From assembly GCA_964508495.1 (NCBI GenBank), contig CAZDUA010000003.1:1-64000 (forward strand): a stretch of DNA of 64,000 nt, written 5' to 3'. Under the pieces are notes generated by a model. That model ran no database searches. It worked only from the letters and a program-made list of their open reading frames with translations, and was not told where the DNA came from. The position numbers and the translations under genes are program-made. Position 1 is the stretch's first letter. Each line of letters opens with the position of its first letter. Source of the stretch: CABMGU01 sp964508495 (GTDB lineage Archaea > Nanobdellota > Nanobdellia > Woesearchaeales > ARS49). Below, piece by piece: positions 14,949 through 22,890 of the stretch.

Positions 14949-15825
14949 TGATGCAAAAATAGTCATCCAGGGTATTACGGGTAGCACTGGCCAGATGTCT
15001 GCGGAGCTCATGCTGAAATATAATACTAAAGTTCTTGCTGGCGTGACTCCTGGCAAGGGTGGCCAGCAAGTGCATGGCGTTCCTGTTTACAATTCTGTTA
15101 AGGAGGCTCGTGCTGTTCATGACCTTAATGCTTCTTTTATTGTTGTTCCTCCGTTATTCGCCAAGAGCGCAGTTTTGGAAGCTTTGGACAACGATATCAA
15201 GCTAGTTCTAGTCTTCACAGAAAATGTTCCTCTGCATGATTCTGCTGCTATGATTGCAAAAGCGAGGGAGAAAAAAGCAGTGCTTATTGGTCCCGCTAGC
15301 GTTGGCATGATTAGTCCTGGCATTGGTCGTATTGGTCCTATTGGCGGCTTGCCTGACATGGTTGATAAGGTTTACAAGAAAGGGAGCATTGGAATCATTT
15401 CTAAGAGTGGTGGCATGACTAATGAGACTGCGTGGGTTATCAGGCAGGCCGGTCTTGGTCAGAGTACTGTTATCGGCATGGGTGGCGAGTTGCTTGTTGG
15501 CGCTACTTATGCTGATTTGTTGAGATTGTTTGAAAAAGATCCTGAGACCAAGGCGGTTGTTGTTTTTGGCGAGCTTGGTGGTACTTATGAGGATCAGATT
15601 GCGGAAGTATTAAAAAATAAGGAATTTACAAAACCAATTGCGGTGTTTATTGGTGGTAAGTTCGCTGAGAAAATGCCGAGTGGCATTCAGTTTGGCCATG
15701 CTGGTGCTATTATCGAGCGTGGCAAGGGCAAGCCGTCTGAGAAGATTGATAAGTTGCGCAGGGCCGGTGCTTTGATTGCGGCTTATCATCATGAGATTGG
15801 CCAGGTTATCAGGGATGCGTTATGA
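14929..15825 (+). CDS. ATP-citrate lyase / citryl-CoA synthetase, CoA-binding (alpha-like) subunit
   Basis: The protein has 298 aa. The CoA-binding Rossmann domain opens with VIQGITGSTGQMS. The phosphorylated histidine lies in QFGHAGAII, and the surrounding block (SGIQFGHAGA...KLRRAGA) resembles the equivalent human ACLY region. GPASVGMISPG and ISKSGGMTNE are further family blocks. It forms the phosphoenzyme that activates citrate to citryl-CoA together with the upstream ATP-grasp subunit. It overlaps both neighbours (20 bp and 4 bp), indicating coupled translation. Confidence 0.9.
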   Translation: MGILLDNDAKIVIQGITGSTGQMSAELMLKYNTKVLAGVTPGKGGQQVHGVPVYNSVKEARAVHDLNASFIVVPPLFAKSAVLEALDNDIKLVLVFTENVPLHDSAAMIAKAREKKAVLIGPASVGMISPGIGRIGPIGGLPDMVDKVYKKGSIGIISKSGGMTNETAWVIRQAGLGQSTVIGMGGELLVGATYADLLRLFEKDPETKAVVVFGELGGTYEDQIAEVLKNKEFTKPIAVFIGGKFAEKMPSGIQFGHAGAIIERGKGKPSEKIDKLRRAGALIAAYHHEIGQVIRDAL

Positions 15826-16559
15826 AATGGAATACTAAAATTTCAAAAGTTACTGAGAAGGGTGCTGTTGTTAGAGGCTATGATGTTTCTGCGTTAATAG
15901 GAAAAATAACTTTTACTGACATGATTTGTTTGTTGTTGAAGGGCGAGTTGCCTAAAAAGGGCGAGCGCGAATTGTTGGACGCTATTTTTGTGAGTGCTGC
16001 TGAGCATGGTATTCAAGTGCCTTCTGTTACTGCTTCGCGTATTGTTCAAAGTGCTGGCAACTCTATCAACACTTCTGTCGCTGCTGGCGTATTAGCTATT
16101 GGCGATCATCATGGCGGTGCTGTTGAGCAGGCTGCAAGGCTTTTCCAGGAGAATGTTTCTAAACCTGCTTCTGGTGTTGTTGCTGAGCGTCTTGCTCGTA
16201 AGGAGCGTCTTGGTGGTTTTGGTCACAAGCATTATGATCAGGACCCTCGTGTTGTTCCTTTGTTCGCTCTTGCTGTAAAGCACAAGCTTGCTGGAAAGCA
16301 TATCGCGTTTGCTAAAGAAGTTGATAAGGAGTTGTGCGCTCAATCTAAAAAAGTCCTTCATTTGAACATTGATGGCGCTATTGCGGCCATTATCAGCGAC
16401 CTCGGCTTTCCTTGGTTGTCTGCTCGTGCTTTTTTCATTATCCCAAGGACTGCTGGAATCGCAGCTCACGTGGTTGAAGAGCGTATGTCTGGCGAAGTAT
16501 ATCGTCGTGAAGATGACAGTAACGTAACTTATTCTGGTCCTGCTGAAAGAAAGCTTTAA
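15822..16559 (+). CDS. Citryl-CoA lyase (citrate-synthase-fold) subunit
   Basis: The protein has 245 aa, matching the C-terminal citryl-CoA lyase domain of ATP-citrate lyase rather than full-length citrate synthase (usually over 370 aa). Shared blocks are NTSVAAGVLAIGDHHGGAV, the GFGHKHYDQDPRV histidine loop, the catalytic aspartate region HLNIDGAIAAI and IPRTAGIAAHVVEE with the terminal Arg region. It starts inside the stop of the alpha-like gene (ATGA). It should cleave citryl-CoA to acetyl-CoA and oxaloacetate. Three separate genes for what is usually one or two polypeptides is an unusual arrangement. Confidence 0.88.
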   Translation: MKWNTKISKVTEKGAVVRGYDVSALIGKITFTDMICLLLKGELPKKGERELLDAIFVSAAEHGIQVPSVTASRIVQSAGNSINTSVAAGVLAIGDHHGGAVEQAARLFQENVSKPASGVVAERLARKERLGGFGHKHYDQDPRVVPLFALAVKHKLAGKHIAFAKEVDKELCAQSKKVLHLNIDGAIAAIISDLGFPWLSARAFFIIPRTAGIAAHVVEERMSGEVYRREDDSNVTYSGPAERKL

Positions 16560-16583
16560 ATTGTGCTTTCATTGTCTTCTTTT

Positions 16584-17906
16584 ATGCTTCCTGCGTGTGT
16601 GAAAACTGAGGTGTGGCGCGAGCTTGTAGAGTCTTTGTCTGCTAAGCTGAAAGCGCCTGTAATTTGCGGTCCTGCTGTTTTCGGCAAGCTTTCTTTTTTC
16701 CAGGAATTAAGAAACAGGCGTACTGACGACCCTTATGCTGACGTTCCTGGCATTAAGTATGCTGTTGTTGATGTCGATGGCTGTAAGGTTTTTGTCGGCC
16801 CTTTTAGGACTGATGAGGCGCATTCTTTTGATGAGGAGCTTGCTGATTCTAGGCAGAAGCTTCCTGCTTGGAAGGAATATTATCCTGAGCTTATTGAAAC
16901 TTCTATTAAGGGCGCTGCAACTGCTGGCCGTTCTGCTTTCATTGTTAATGAATCTTTGAATCGTGCTAAATTATTGTTGGAGTTCTCTCAGGTTGTTGGT
17001 CATTCTCAGGACGCTGATAATGCGTTGTATGCTGCTATTGAATTTCTTGCCAGAAAGTTTAAGCTGAATAACGTTTTTGTTTCTGCTTTTGGCAAGCACG
17101 CGCGTCATTTTGACTTGTCCGAGGCGGGCAGGGCTGTTGAACAGCGTATTGTTGCTCAGGTTAAGGGCAACAAGTCTATTTTTACTATTAATGATGTCCA
17201 GTCTGACTTTTTGCTTGATGGTATTAAGGGCAGGGAGAGTTTGCATAAGTGTGTTGTTGGTTTTCCTTTGACTGTTAATCGCGAGCTTGTTGGTTATTCT
17301 GTTGTTTATTCTGAGCTTGTTCCGTCTATTGACAGCATTGCTGAAGTTTTGTACGAGCTTTCCCGCGTGCTTTCTCGTCTTTCTCATTATGAGAAGGTGC
17401 AGGAATCAGCTGTTACTGATGCACTGACTGGTCTTAGTAATCGTGCTGAGCTTGTTAAGAATGTTGATGAGATGATTTCAAGGCTTTCCAAGCAGAATCT
17501 TCCTATTAGTGTTATGATGATTGATGTTGATAATTTCAAGAATTTTAATGATACCAAGGGTCATCCCGAGGGCGACCGTATTTTGCGCGCTATTGGAGAG
17601 ATTATCAAATCCTTGACGCCTAAGGATGGTATTTGCTGCCGTTATGGCGGTGAGGAGTTCATGATTGTTCTGCCTGTTGCACAGCAAATTGCTAAGGACT
17701 TGGCCGAGCAGGTTCGTGTTGATGTTGAGAAGAATTGTACGCTGACCGTCAGCATTGGCTTGATGTCTTGTATGAATAGTTCTGCTTCAAGGGATACTCT
17801 GATAAGAGAGGCTGACCGTGCTTTGTACAGGGCAAAGCATTTAGGTAAGAATAAGGTTGTAGCATATTTCATGGTTGACAGGACGCTGGGTGTTATTGAT
17901 GCGTAG
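16584..17906 (+). CDS. GGDEF-domain protein, probable diguanylate cyclase, with GAF-like sensor
   Basis: The protein has 440 aa. The C-terminal 170 residues form a GGDEF domain with TDALTGLSNR, the metal aspartate block MMIDVDNFKNFND, and active-site RYGGEEF (E variant, usually active). The inhibitory RxxD site before it reads TPKD, so product inhibition is probably absent. The middle third looks GAF-like (residues about 145-270), and the N-terminal region is another possible sensor. GGDEF proteins are rare in archaea. A TATA-like CTTTAAAT (16554-16561) overlapping the end of the lyase gene is centred 26 bp before ATG 16584, which favours that start over GTG 16563. Confidence 0.9.
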   Translation: MLPACVKTEVWRELVESLSAKLKAPVICGPAVFGKLSFFQELRNRRTDDPYADVPGIKYAVVDVDGCKVFVGPFRTDEAHSFDEELADSRQKLPAWKEYYPELIETSIKGAATAGRSAFIVNESLNRAKLLLEFSQVVGHSQDADNALYAAIEFLARKFKLNNVFVSAFGKHARHFDLSEAGRAVEQRIVAQVKGNKSIFTINDVQSDFLLDGIKGRESLHKCVVGFPLTVNRELVGYSVVYSELVPSIDSIAEVLYELSRVLSRLSHYEKVQESAVTDALTGLSNRAELVKNVDEMISRLSKQNLPISVMMIDVDNFKNFNDTKGHPEGDRILRAIGEIIKSLTPKDGICCRYGGEEFMIVLPVAQQIAKDLAEQVRVDVEKNCTLTVSIGLMSCMNSSASRDTLIREADRALYRAKHLGKNKVVAYFMVDRTLGVIDA

Positions 17907-17946
17907 AAAATCTCGTATGAAAATTATTTTTCGTGGAGATTTTCTA
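17904..17946. terminator. 11-bp inverted repeat after the GGDEF gene
   Basis: TAGAAAATCTC (17904-17914, beginning with the stop codon) pairs perfectly with 17936-17946 across a 21-nt AT-rich loop. Its position at the 3' end suggests a transcript-end stem-loop. A second perfect inverted repeat starts 5 bp later. Confidence 0.5.
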
Positions 17947-17950
17947 GGCC

Positions 17951-17992
17951 CAAGAACCGCATATTATATTAAATCTGAGGAGGCGGTTCTTG
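17951..17992. promoter_or_regulatory. 10-bp inverted repeat bracketing the C39-like peptidase promoter
   Basis: CAAGAACCGC (17951-17960) and its exact complement (17983-17992) flank a TATA-like ATTATATT and a GAGGAGG Shine-Dalgarno-like sequence, ending directly before ATG 17993. As DNA it could be an operator for a dimeric repressor; as RNA, a hairpin presenting the ribosome-binding site in its loop. The gene may therefore be specifically regulated. Confidence 0.5.
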
Positions 17993-18607
17993 ATGCATAA
18001 GGAGTATGCTTTGCCTGTTGAATGCTATCATCAGCGTTCTCCTGATACTTGTCTTGCTGCTTGTGTTAGGATGTCTTTGCATTATTTTGGTGACAAGATT
18101 GATGAGTTGAAATTTTATCACAAAGCGAGATTCGGTCCTAAATATCCTGGCTTATGCGATGTCTGCATTGCTTTGCCTTTAATCAAGCGTGGCTATTCAG
18201 TAATCTCATACTGGAATGGTCATCTTGAGGATTGGGGTGTTTGGACTTCTGAGCTTTCTGAACTGTATTCTACTCATGAGGCTGCTGCTTTTAAGACCGG
18301 GAAGTATCATCGTCGTGCTAATGCTTCCCCTGAGTTGATTAAGAAGTTTTTGATTGGCGGAATTCCTGTTATTGCTGAAGTTCTCGCCGGCAAATTCTAC
18401 AGAACAAGAGAAATCGGCACGCATATGATTTTAATTAGAGGATTTGATAAGCACGGCTTTTTGATTTGTGATCCTTGGGGCATGCAGCATTTTGTTTCTT
18501 ATGAACACTTCCAAAAAGCATGGGTGCCTAGTAAGAAGTTTGGCAAGAGTATGATTGTTGTTTTGCCTATTTCGAAGTCAGAATTTCCACAACGTCTCGG
18601 TGTTTGA
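17993..18607 (+). CDS. C39-like papain-fold cysteine peptidase
   Basis: The protein has 204 aa. The Gln/Cys pair of C39-type peptidases is seen in HQRSPDTCLAACVRMSL near the N terminus, the His in GTHMILIRGFD and the Asp in ICDPWG. Conserved surroundings match the peptidase C39-like family. No signal peptide or membrane helix is visible, and no ABC transporter is attached, unlike bacteriocin-processing C39 proteins. It may process a cytoplasmic or co-exported peptide. Its 3' end overlaps the convergent GTPase gene by 41 bp. Confidence 0.85.
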   Translation: MHKEYALPVECYHQRSPDTCLAACVRMSLHYFGDKIDELKFYHKARFGPKYPGLCDVCIALPLIKRGYSVISYWNGHLEDWGVWTSELSELYSTHEAAAFKTGKYHRRANASPELIKKFLIGGIPVIAEVLAGKFYRTREIGTHMILIRGFDKHGFLICDPWGMQHFVSYEHFQKAWVPSKKFGKSMIVVLPISKSEFPQRLGV

Positions 18608-19760
18608 GCGGTGTTTCTTTTCCTATTTTTCGTTTTGTTTTGACGTCTATTGCTGCTACGAAATTTTTGGCCAAATCAGTATGAATATGTGCTGCAAAGT
18701 CCAGTGCTGTGCTTGTGGGCGGCAATAAGAAGCAGTCCGGTAGTATTCTTCCTTGCGAGTCTCCTAGTTTTCCTACTCCTCCTGGAAATATTGCGAGATA
18801 TTTTAGTAATTGCAAAACTGCGATATCGAGCGCGTTCTGCACTCCCGTGCTTCCATAATTGTCGAGTACTTTGTGTTTGATGAAATTTAAGGCTTGTTTT
18901 TGTTTGTCATTGAGTTTATCGCTCATTTCAAAATCTTTTTCTCCGGGTGTGTACTTGATGAGTCCTGCTTTTGCTGCTTCTTTTAGTGCAAGTTCTGAGT
19001 CTCCTGAGCAGGGTATTATGATATAATCAGGAAACAGTTTTTTGCATCTTTCTAAGTTTTCATTTGCTGTTGGCAGGTCCATTTTGTTAGCAACAATCAG
19101 CATCGGCTTCGTTCTTTTTCTGATGTACCTGGCTAAATCGAGTAAGTTCTGGTCCGTCCACTGGCTTGGTTTTTGTGGGTCTAGTTTCAATGCTGACATG
19201 GATTCTTCTACTATTGGATCAGTGACGTTCAGCCCGCTTAGCTGTTTTGCCATTGCTGTTGATAGTTTTGTTTTTTCCGTTGTTATTGTTCTTGCAAACC
19301 TGTCCCATCCTCGATGTATTATGCCTAGTATCCACATGTCGAGTTCTATTTCCAAAAATCTTATGTCGAATGCGGGATCATAGCTTCCTGGTTGTATTGG
19401 CTCTCCTTTCTCGCTTGTCGTGCCTGCCATGTCTACAACATGGATGAAAACATCTGCCTGTCTCAAATCATCAAGGAACTGGTTTCCCATTCCTTTTCCT
19501 TCGTGTGCTCCGGGGACTAGTCCTGCTACGTCAAGTACTTCTATTGGCACGAATCTTTTATTATTGACGCAATACCCGTATCTCGGATTGCACTGTACTC
19601 CTAGTTCTTTGTCCACGCAGTCTATTTTGATGAACGCGAATGCCCTGTTTGGTTTTATTGTTGCGAATGGATAGTTTGCTATTAGCGCTTCTGCTAGTGT
19701 CGCTGCTTTGAAAAACGTGCTCTTGCCTACATTTGCTTTTCCTACTATTCCTACTAGCAT
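18567..19760 (-). CDS. Obg/YchF-family GTPase with TGS domain
   Basis: The protein has 397 aa. Walker A GKANVGKSTFF, G3 DVAGLVPGAHEGKG and G4 ANKMDLP are in place, with a long helical insertion after the G domain, and a C-terminal TGS-like region (HTDLAKNFVAAID...KHRDVVEI). The archaeal YchF-like group is thought to act on ribosomes or translation. Starts at ATG 19760 with a TATA-like sequence about 28 bp upstream. Convergent overlap of 41 bp with the C39-like gene. Confidence 0.92.
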   Translation of the reverse strand: MLVGIVGKANVGKSTFFKAATLAEALIANYPFATIKPNRAFAFIKIDCVDKELGVQCNPRYGYCVNNKRFVPIEVLDVAGLVPGAHEGKGMGNQFLDDLRQADVFIHVVDMAGTTSEKGEPIQPGSYDPAFDIRFLEIELDMWILGIIHRGWDRFARTITTEKTKLSTAMAKQLSGLNVTDPIVEESMSALKLDPQKPSQWTDQNLLDLARYIRKRTKPMLIVANKMDLPTANENLERCKKLFPDYIIIPCSGDSELALKEAAKAGLIKYTPGEKDFEMSDKLNDKQKQALNFIKHKVLDNYGSTGVQNALDIAVLQLLKYLAIFPGGVGKLGDSQGRILPDCFLLPPTSTALDFAAHIHTDLAKNFVAAIDVKTKRKIGKETPLKHRDVVEILTSK

Positions 19761-19838
19761 ATTTTGTGCTCCGACTACGGTGCTTTATTAAATTTGTCCC
19801 CCGCTACGTTTATAAACCTGAGTTCTTTTAATTCTAGT

Positions 19839-20468
19839 ATGGCATTCCAGCAGTCGACTGAAAACCCTATTAAGCATCGTTTCTTGGATTTTGGCAAGGA
19901 TCGTATTGAGATTGCTAACTGGGTTGTTCAGGTGCGTGATGCGTACAATCTTTCTTATGTGTACACGATGATTCATGATTGGATTTGTGAGGAGGGCTGG
20001 GCTGATCGTGATGATTCTCTTTTTCCTGAGACTTATTACATGCAGCGTGAGAATCCTGCTTTTGGCAAGGAGATTTGGTTGAGGTGGCGTTTGACTAAGA
20101 AGCCTCCGGGCGGAAAGGGCGAATTGTTCAATTATATGTTGGACTTGGACTGGAAGGTTATTGGTTTGAAAGATACTGAGATTGCTTGGAAGGGCCAGAA
20201 AGTAAAAGCTGATAGGAGCGAGTTCGAGCTTACTTGTCGTGGCGCTCTTGTTATTGATAAGACTAGGCAGTGGAAGTCGTGGCCTTTTTCTGAGATTAAG
20301 GAGCTGTACATTAGGCGTACTTTGAGGCACAGCGTTTCAATGCATCGTAAGAACATTTATGCTGATGCTTACAGGCTTCGTGATATTGTTATGAACTATT
20401 TGAAGCTTGAGACGTTCATGCCTGTTAAGGAAGGCGGCGAGATGTACTTGAAGAGAACGCTTGAGTAA
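19839..20468 (+). CDS. Uncharacterised protein, tandem paralogue A
   Basis: The protein has 209 aa, soluble, rich in Trp and charged residues (FLDFGKDRIEIANWVV, IHDWICEEGWADRDD, DLDWKVIGLKDTEIAWKG). It shares a layout with the next two genes: an N-terminal helix with a W-x-x-x-x-G-Y/W motif, a beta-rich middle, then a helix near a conserved D-W/Y-R-W-like segment. No known domain is recognised. TTTATAAA (19809-19816) lies 26.5 bp before ATG 19839, so it is probably leaderless. Confidence 0.75.
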   Translation: MAFQQSTENPIKHRFLDFGKDRIEIANWVVQVRDAYNLSYVYTMIHDWICEEGWADRDDSLFPETYYMQRENPAFGKEIWLRWRLTKKPPGGKGELFNYMLDLDWKVIGLKDTEIAWKGQKVKADRSEFELTCRGALVIDKTRQWKSWPFSEIKELYIRRTLRHSVSMHRKNIYADAYRLRDIVMNYLKLETFMPVKEGGEMYLKRTLE

Positions 20469-20507
20469 CTACAAACCTTTATAAATGGTTTTTCTTCTTG
20501 TTTTATT

Positions 20508-21023
20508 ATGCCAAAGTTTGACCAGCCTGTCACTTTAGTCAAGCACCGTGGTTTCTTTAATTATTCTGAATTGTCGCAGGCCATTCGCAAGTGGTATATT
20601 GATGATGATTATGAAGTTTTGAACATGCCTATGTATAAGCAAAAATTTCCAACTACGACTGGCGTTGAGCACGAGTTTAAGATTCACGGCGAGAAGAACG
20701 TTACTGAGTATGTTAAGTTTCACATGGACGTTTTTATACGTATTTACAATATGCGTGATGTTGAGATTATTCATGAGGGCAAGAAGTTGAAAATGCAGGA
20801 GGGTCAGGTCCAGGTTGAGGTTATTCCTGTTCTTGAGCTTGATTGGCAGAGTCGTTTTAAGGGTCCTAAGCCTTGGAAGGATTTTTTGTCTGCTTTGGAC
20901 GAGTTTTACAGGAATTACATTATTAAATACAAGATTGTTGACTACTGGGAAGATATGGTTTTGTTGAAGAGCTCTCAACTCGCGAGGGTTATTAAAGAGG
21001 CGCTTGGTCAAGAGGTTATCTGA
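20508..21023 (+). CDS. Uncharacterised protein, tandem paralogue B
   Basis: The protein has 171 aa with the same plan as paralogues A and C: FFNYSELSQAIRKWYIDDDY, NVTEYVKFHMDVFIRIYNMRDVEIIHEGKKLKMQEGQ split over strands, then LELDWQSRF and a C-terminal helix. TATA-like CTTTATAAA about 26 bp before ATG 20508 gives it its own start; it runs into paralogue C through a TGATG overlap. No catalytic motif is obvious. A structural or binding role is possible. Confidence 0.75.
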   Translation: MPKFDQPVTLVKHRGFFNYSELSQAIRKWYIDDDYEVLNMPMYKQKFPTTTGVEHEFKIHGEKNVTEYVKFHMDVFIRIYNMRDVEIIHEGKKLKMQEGQVQVEVIPVLELDWQSRFKGPKPWKDFLSALDEFYRNYIIKYKIVDYWEDMVLLKSSQLARVIKEALGQEVI

Positions 21024-21526
21024 TGGCAGAAAGGCTTATTGTAGTGGACAAGGAAAGGCTTGACTACGCTGGCTTGTTTGATGCCAAGGAAGTTCTTCGT
21101 GTTATGCAGCAGTGGTCTGCTGATAAGGGTTATTGGCTTATTGAGAAGCGCCATGGCGAAACTACAAAGCCGGAAGGTAAAGTTATAGACTTTGATTTTG
21201 AGCCTTTCAGGAAGTTTACTGATTATGCGAAGAGTATTATTAAGATTCGCGCGCAATTTCAGGACGTTAAGGATGTTGTTGTTGAGAAGGATGGGAGAAA
21301 AGTTAAGCTTCAGGAGGGCAGGATTGTTATTATTTTGGACGGAATTCTTGAGACTGATTATGAGGGCAGGTGGGAGAGCAAGCCGGTGTTTTATGTTCTG
21401 CGCACTCTTTTTGAGAAGTATGTTTACACTCCTTTTGTCAGCGGTTTTGAGCGCGGGGTGAAAGAGGACGTGATGGCTTTGAAGAATAATCTCAAGGCTT
21501 TCTTGAACCTCACTCGTTATGCGTGA
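21023..21526 (+). CDS. Uncharacterised protein, tandem paralogue C
   Basis: The protein has 167 aa. Blocks equivalent to paralogue B are visible: AGLFDAKEVLRVMQQWSADKGYW, FTDYAKSIIKIRAQFQDVKDV, a GRKVKLQEGR turn and LETDYEGRWESKP. It starts at the TGATG junction with paralogue B and overlaps the following zinc-peptidase-like gene by 8 bp, so B, C and that gene form one transcription unit. Function unknown. Confidence 0.75.
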   Translation: MAERLIVVDKERLDYAGLFDAKEVLRVMQQWSADKGYWLIEKRHGETTKPEGKVIDFDFEPFRKFTDYAKSIIKIRAQFQDVKDVVVEKDGRKVKLQEGRIVIILDGILETDYEGRWESKPVFYVLRTLFEKYVYTPFVSGFERGVKEDVMALKNNLKAFLNLTRYA

Positions 21527-22268
21527 TGAGCTTTTCAAGGCAGTTTGGCGTTTGTGCGAGTTGTTTCCTCAGCTTCGTCCGGCGATAAAGTATTCTGAAG
21601 TTCTTAATCAGGAAGATGTTGATTTATTCGCTGCTTTTGCGAATGGTCACGTTCAGCAGGTATTGCATGATTTTCCTACTGATGAGAAAGCGCAGGATGA
21701 GCGGGTTTCTCTTTTCTTGCAGGGCTCTACTGGTCTTTCAAGAGTTCGCGAAGCTGATGTTCAGCTTGTAAGTTCTATCTTGACCGCGGCATCCGGCAAT
21801 GATACTGGTATTTCTCCTGACATGCGTGACTTGGTCGACTTCTTGCGTGCGCATAAGAGGATTTGGTGGAGCTTGCATGGTGCTTATGAGAAGATTGTGA
21901 AGAACAATGTTGTTGGCACTTGTCCTGTTGTTGTTGCCAGTCCTCCTCTTATTGACCGTATTCTTCCTTTTGGTTCTAAAATGCACAAGTTTCAGGAATT
22001 TCACAAGCTCTTCCATGAGAGCGTTCATTTTGTTCTTGAAGAGAACGGCATTTGTTTTCATGACGCAGATCTTGATGAGGGGATAGTTACTTATTTCCAC
22101 CAGCAGGTTGCGGGTAAGAGTGTTTGTGCTTTGCATTATGTTGGTGATGATGGCGCGCGTTATCTGAAAAATGCTGCTTTGTTTGAGAAATATTTTTCTG
22201 GATATTCACGCGAGAACGTTATTCCTGCGCTGAAGCATTTGAGGGTTGAAGACCTTAAAGTTCTATGA
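21519..22268 (+). CDS. Putative zinc metallopeptidase-like protein (HExxH)
   Basis: The protein has 249 aa. FHESVHFVLEENG holds an HExxH motif, followed about 20 residues later by LDEGIVTYFHQQ, a plausible third zinc ligand (Glu) as in gluzincins. The N-terminal half is helical and unrecognised. It is the last gene of the paralogue operon (8-bp overlap) and overlaps the convergent phosphoesterase gene by 14 bp. The peptidase assignment rests on the motif only. Confidence 0.65.
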   Translation: MRDELFKAVWRLCELFPQLRPAIKYSEVLNQEDVDLFAAFANGHVQQVLHDFPTDEKAQDERVSLFLQGSTGLSRVREADVQLVSSILTAASGNDTGISPDMRDLVDFLRAHKRIWWSLHGAYEKIVKNNVVGTCPVVVASPPLIDRILPFGSKMHKFQEFHKLFHESVHFVLEENGICFHDADLDEGIVTYFHQQVAGKSVCALHYVGDDGARYLKNAALFEKYFSGYSRENVIPALKHLRVEDLKVL

Positions 22269-22851
22269 GTTTGCCTTTTCTGCCGACGTTTATCACGATC
22301 GTATTTCCTATTTTTTCTTCTATGCCTTCTGCTTCGTGAACGTGTCCGCATAATACTATGTCTGGTTTTGTTGCTTCTATTGCTTTTCTTAGTCCTATGC
22401 TTCCTTTGACGTATTGTGAGAATGATTCCATTAAAGTGCCTGCTGGGTGTATGTGGGTTACGAGCACTTTCTTTGTCGTTTTTGCCTGAGCGTTTACATG
22501 TTTGACTGTATCATAAATCTCTTTTTCTGTTAGCATGTGCATTCCCGCGTTTGTTCCGCCGCATCCTAGTATGTCTACATTTCCATGCTGTATGCTCTTT
22601 CCGTGCAAGTTCGGCACGTTGTATTGTGCTGATAGGAAGTCTGTTGCCAGCCAGTCATGGTTTCCTGGTACTAAGAAGACCGGCTTTCCTGTTTTGACGA
22701 AGTGGTGCATTATTCCTGCTGTGTCGTCTTCTTCTACTATGTCGCCGTTTAGAATTATAATGTCCGCGTTTTCTTTTACAGCTTTTTCTGCTAGGTAGAG
22801 CGCTTGTCTTTTGTCACCGTGGAAGTCTCCTGCTGCGAATATTCTTACCAT
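22255..22851 (-). CDS. Calcineurin-like metallophosphoesterase
   Basis: The protein has 198 aa with the complete metallophosphoesterase motif series: GDFHGD, GDIVEE, GNHDW, THIHP and GHVHE. It is a compact cytosolic member of the family that includes YfcE-type phosphodiesterases; the substrate is unknown. The start is ATG 22851. Confidence 0.93.
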   Translation of the reverse strand: MVRIFAAGDFHGDKRQALYLAEKAVKENADIIILNGDIVEEDDTAGIMHHFVKTGKPVFLVPGNHDWLATDFLSAQYNVPNLHGKSIQHGNVDILGCGGTNAGMHMLTEKEIYDTVKHVNAQAKTTKKVLVTHIHPAGTLMESFSQYVKGSIGLRKAIEATKPDIVLCGHVHEAEGIEEKIGNTIVINVGRKGKLIEL

Positions 22852-22890
22852 AAATGTATATTCTCTAGTATCTATTTAAAAGATTATCGC

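Noticed and set aside
14325..15056. 243-codon ORF antisense to the citrate-lyase genes
   Set aside because: Falls opposite two highly conserved subunits; composition typical of a shadow frame rich in Ser, Asn and Thr.
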